From the NCBI RefSeq assembly GCF_035982055.1, contig NZ_CP108427.1:2356001-2420000 (forward strand): a stretch of 64,000 nt of DNA, read 5' to 3'. Source of the DNA: Streptomyces sp. NBC_01288 (GTDB lineage: Bacteria > Actinomycetota > Actinomycetes > Streptomycetales > Streptomycetaceae). The stretch's first letter is position 1. Each line of letters begins with the position of its first letter. Of the stretch, positions 63,371 through 64,000 are shown in pieces. The notes under the pieces were generated by a model that saw only the letters and a list, made by a program, of their open reading frames with translations, was not told the DNA's origin and searched no databases. The position numbers and the translations under genes were made by a program.

Positions 63371-64000
63371 ATGGCCGAGAAGGGCGCGAAGCGCAAGAGC
63401 GGGAAGAAGAGCGGGACGGTCCCCGTCGCCGACCTCCTGCGCGTCCCCGCCGGCCGCCCGGTCGACCTCTCCTCCTACGACGCGGCAGCCACCCCCGGCG
63501 GCCCCGCCGACAAGGCCGCCGGCCTCAAGGACACCGCCCGGATGGGCGAACACCTCGCCGACCTGCAAGAACGCCTCTGGGCATCGAGCACGGCCGGCGA
63601 CGGGCGCCGCCTGCTCCTGGTCCTCCAGGGCATGGACACCAGCGGCAAGGGCGGCACGGTCAAGCACGTCATCGGCCTGTTCAACCCCTCCGGCTGCCGG
63701 ATCAGCGCCTTCAAGGCACCCACCCCCGAAGAGCGCAAGCACGACTTCCTCTGGCGCATCAGACGCGCCCTCCCCCACCCCGGCGAGATCGGCATCTTCG
63801 ACCGCTCCCACTACGAGGACGTCCTCATCGCCCGCGTCCGCGAACTCGCCCCGCACCGCGAGATCAACGACCGCTACACCCAGATCAACCGCTTCGAGAA
63901 GTCCCTGACCGACGACGGCGTGACGGTCGTCAAGTGCTTCCTCCACATCTCCTACGACCAGCAGCAGCGCCGCCTGCTCGAACGCCTCGACAACCCGGAC
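63371..64000 (+). CDS. Polyphosphate kinase 2 (PPK2) family protein, 3' end outside window
   Basis: The first 210 codons of a PPK2-type kinase, which moves phosphate between polyphosphate and nucleotides. Walker A is LVLQGMDTSGKGGTVKH (G87-G95), and the lid/Walker B region IGIFDRSHYEDVLIARV. The N-terminal ~45 residues are a basic, Lys-rich tail. GGAAGGGG lies upstream of ATG 63371. Class (ADP-, GDP- or AMP-phosphorylating) cannot be fixed from the visible part. Confidence 0.92.
   Translation, partial: MAEKGAKRKSGKKSGTVPVADLLRVPAGRPVDLSSYDAAATPGGPADKAAGLKDTARMGEHLADLQERLWASSTAGDGRRLLLVLQGMDTSGKGGTVKHVIGLFNPSGCRISAFKAPTPEERKHDFLWRIRRALPHPGEIGIFDRSHYEDVLIARVRELAPHREINDRYTQINRFEKSLTDDGVTVVKCFLHISYDQQQRRLLERLDNPD

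Overview
The window is high-GC actinobacterial DNA and fits Streptomyces: strong third-position G/C bias, many GTG/TTG starts, ATGA/GTGA start-stop overlaps, rare TTA codons confined to two regulators, and a cytoplasmic-type contractile injection system (CIS) of the kind known from Streptomyces. I see no insertion sequence, prophage or CRISPR array.

Layout. (1) 1-4.3 kb: a hexonate-type module with an MFS carrier (cut by the window edge), a KDPG/KDPGal aldolase and a divergent DeoR regulator; then a lone SIS-domain protein divergent from an RpiR-type regulator. (2) 4.4-18.7 kb: a carbohydrate locus with GH38 alpha-mannosidase, a small parvulin-like protein, a complete CUT1-type ABC importer (binding lipoprotein plus two permeases, no ATPase gene), a GH3 glycosidase, a BadF/GlcNAc-kinase-like sugar kinase, a GH5-like endo-glycosidase and a NagZ-type GH3 hexosaminidase. 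Together they suggest uptake and breakdown of mannose- and GlcNAc-containing glycans. Several promoters here share a TTGAACCAC-like word. (3) 18.8-23.8 kb: a flippase-like membrane protein; a 792-aa protein of unknown function whose 5' leader folds as a nearly complete tRNA cloverleaf; and a divergent TetR/cupin pair with a nested palindromic operator.

(4) 23.9-42.3 kb: the CIS. One long minus-strand operon (sheath, tube, chaperone-like protein, DUF6760, a 1193-aa disordered QR-repeat protein, second tube-like protein, LysM protein, VgrG spike, gp25, large baseplate protein, tail protein I, CisA-like membrane protein) faces a divergent membrane protein with ChW-type repeats. The AAA+ ATPase and the DUF4255 cap protein form a second minus-strand unit. 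(5) 42.5-46.2 kb: two LuxR-type regulators, the large one carrying a TTA (bldA-dependent) codon.

(6) 46.2-55.1 kb: an antigen-85-like esterase, a second TTA-containing ATPase/HTH protein, a DUF3455 secreted protein, and an unusual group in which an ECF-like sigma factor is fused through a zinc anti-sigma-like motif and one membrane segment to an extracellular GH128 beta-1,3-glucanase-like domain. It is bracketed by two membrane-anchored thaumatin-like proteins. (7) 55.1-64 kb: housekeeping genes: MsrB, MurC, a small conserved protein, a RibD-C reductase, ZapE, carbonic anhydrase with a SulP transporter, a band-7 protein and the start of a PPK2 kinase.

The strongest leads are the tRNA-like leader (20.10-20.17 kb) and the sigma-GH128/thaumatin cluster (50.9-55.1 kb). 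Function calls rest on motifs read by eye; no database search was possible.
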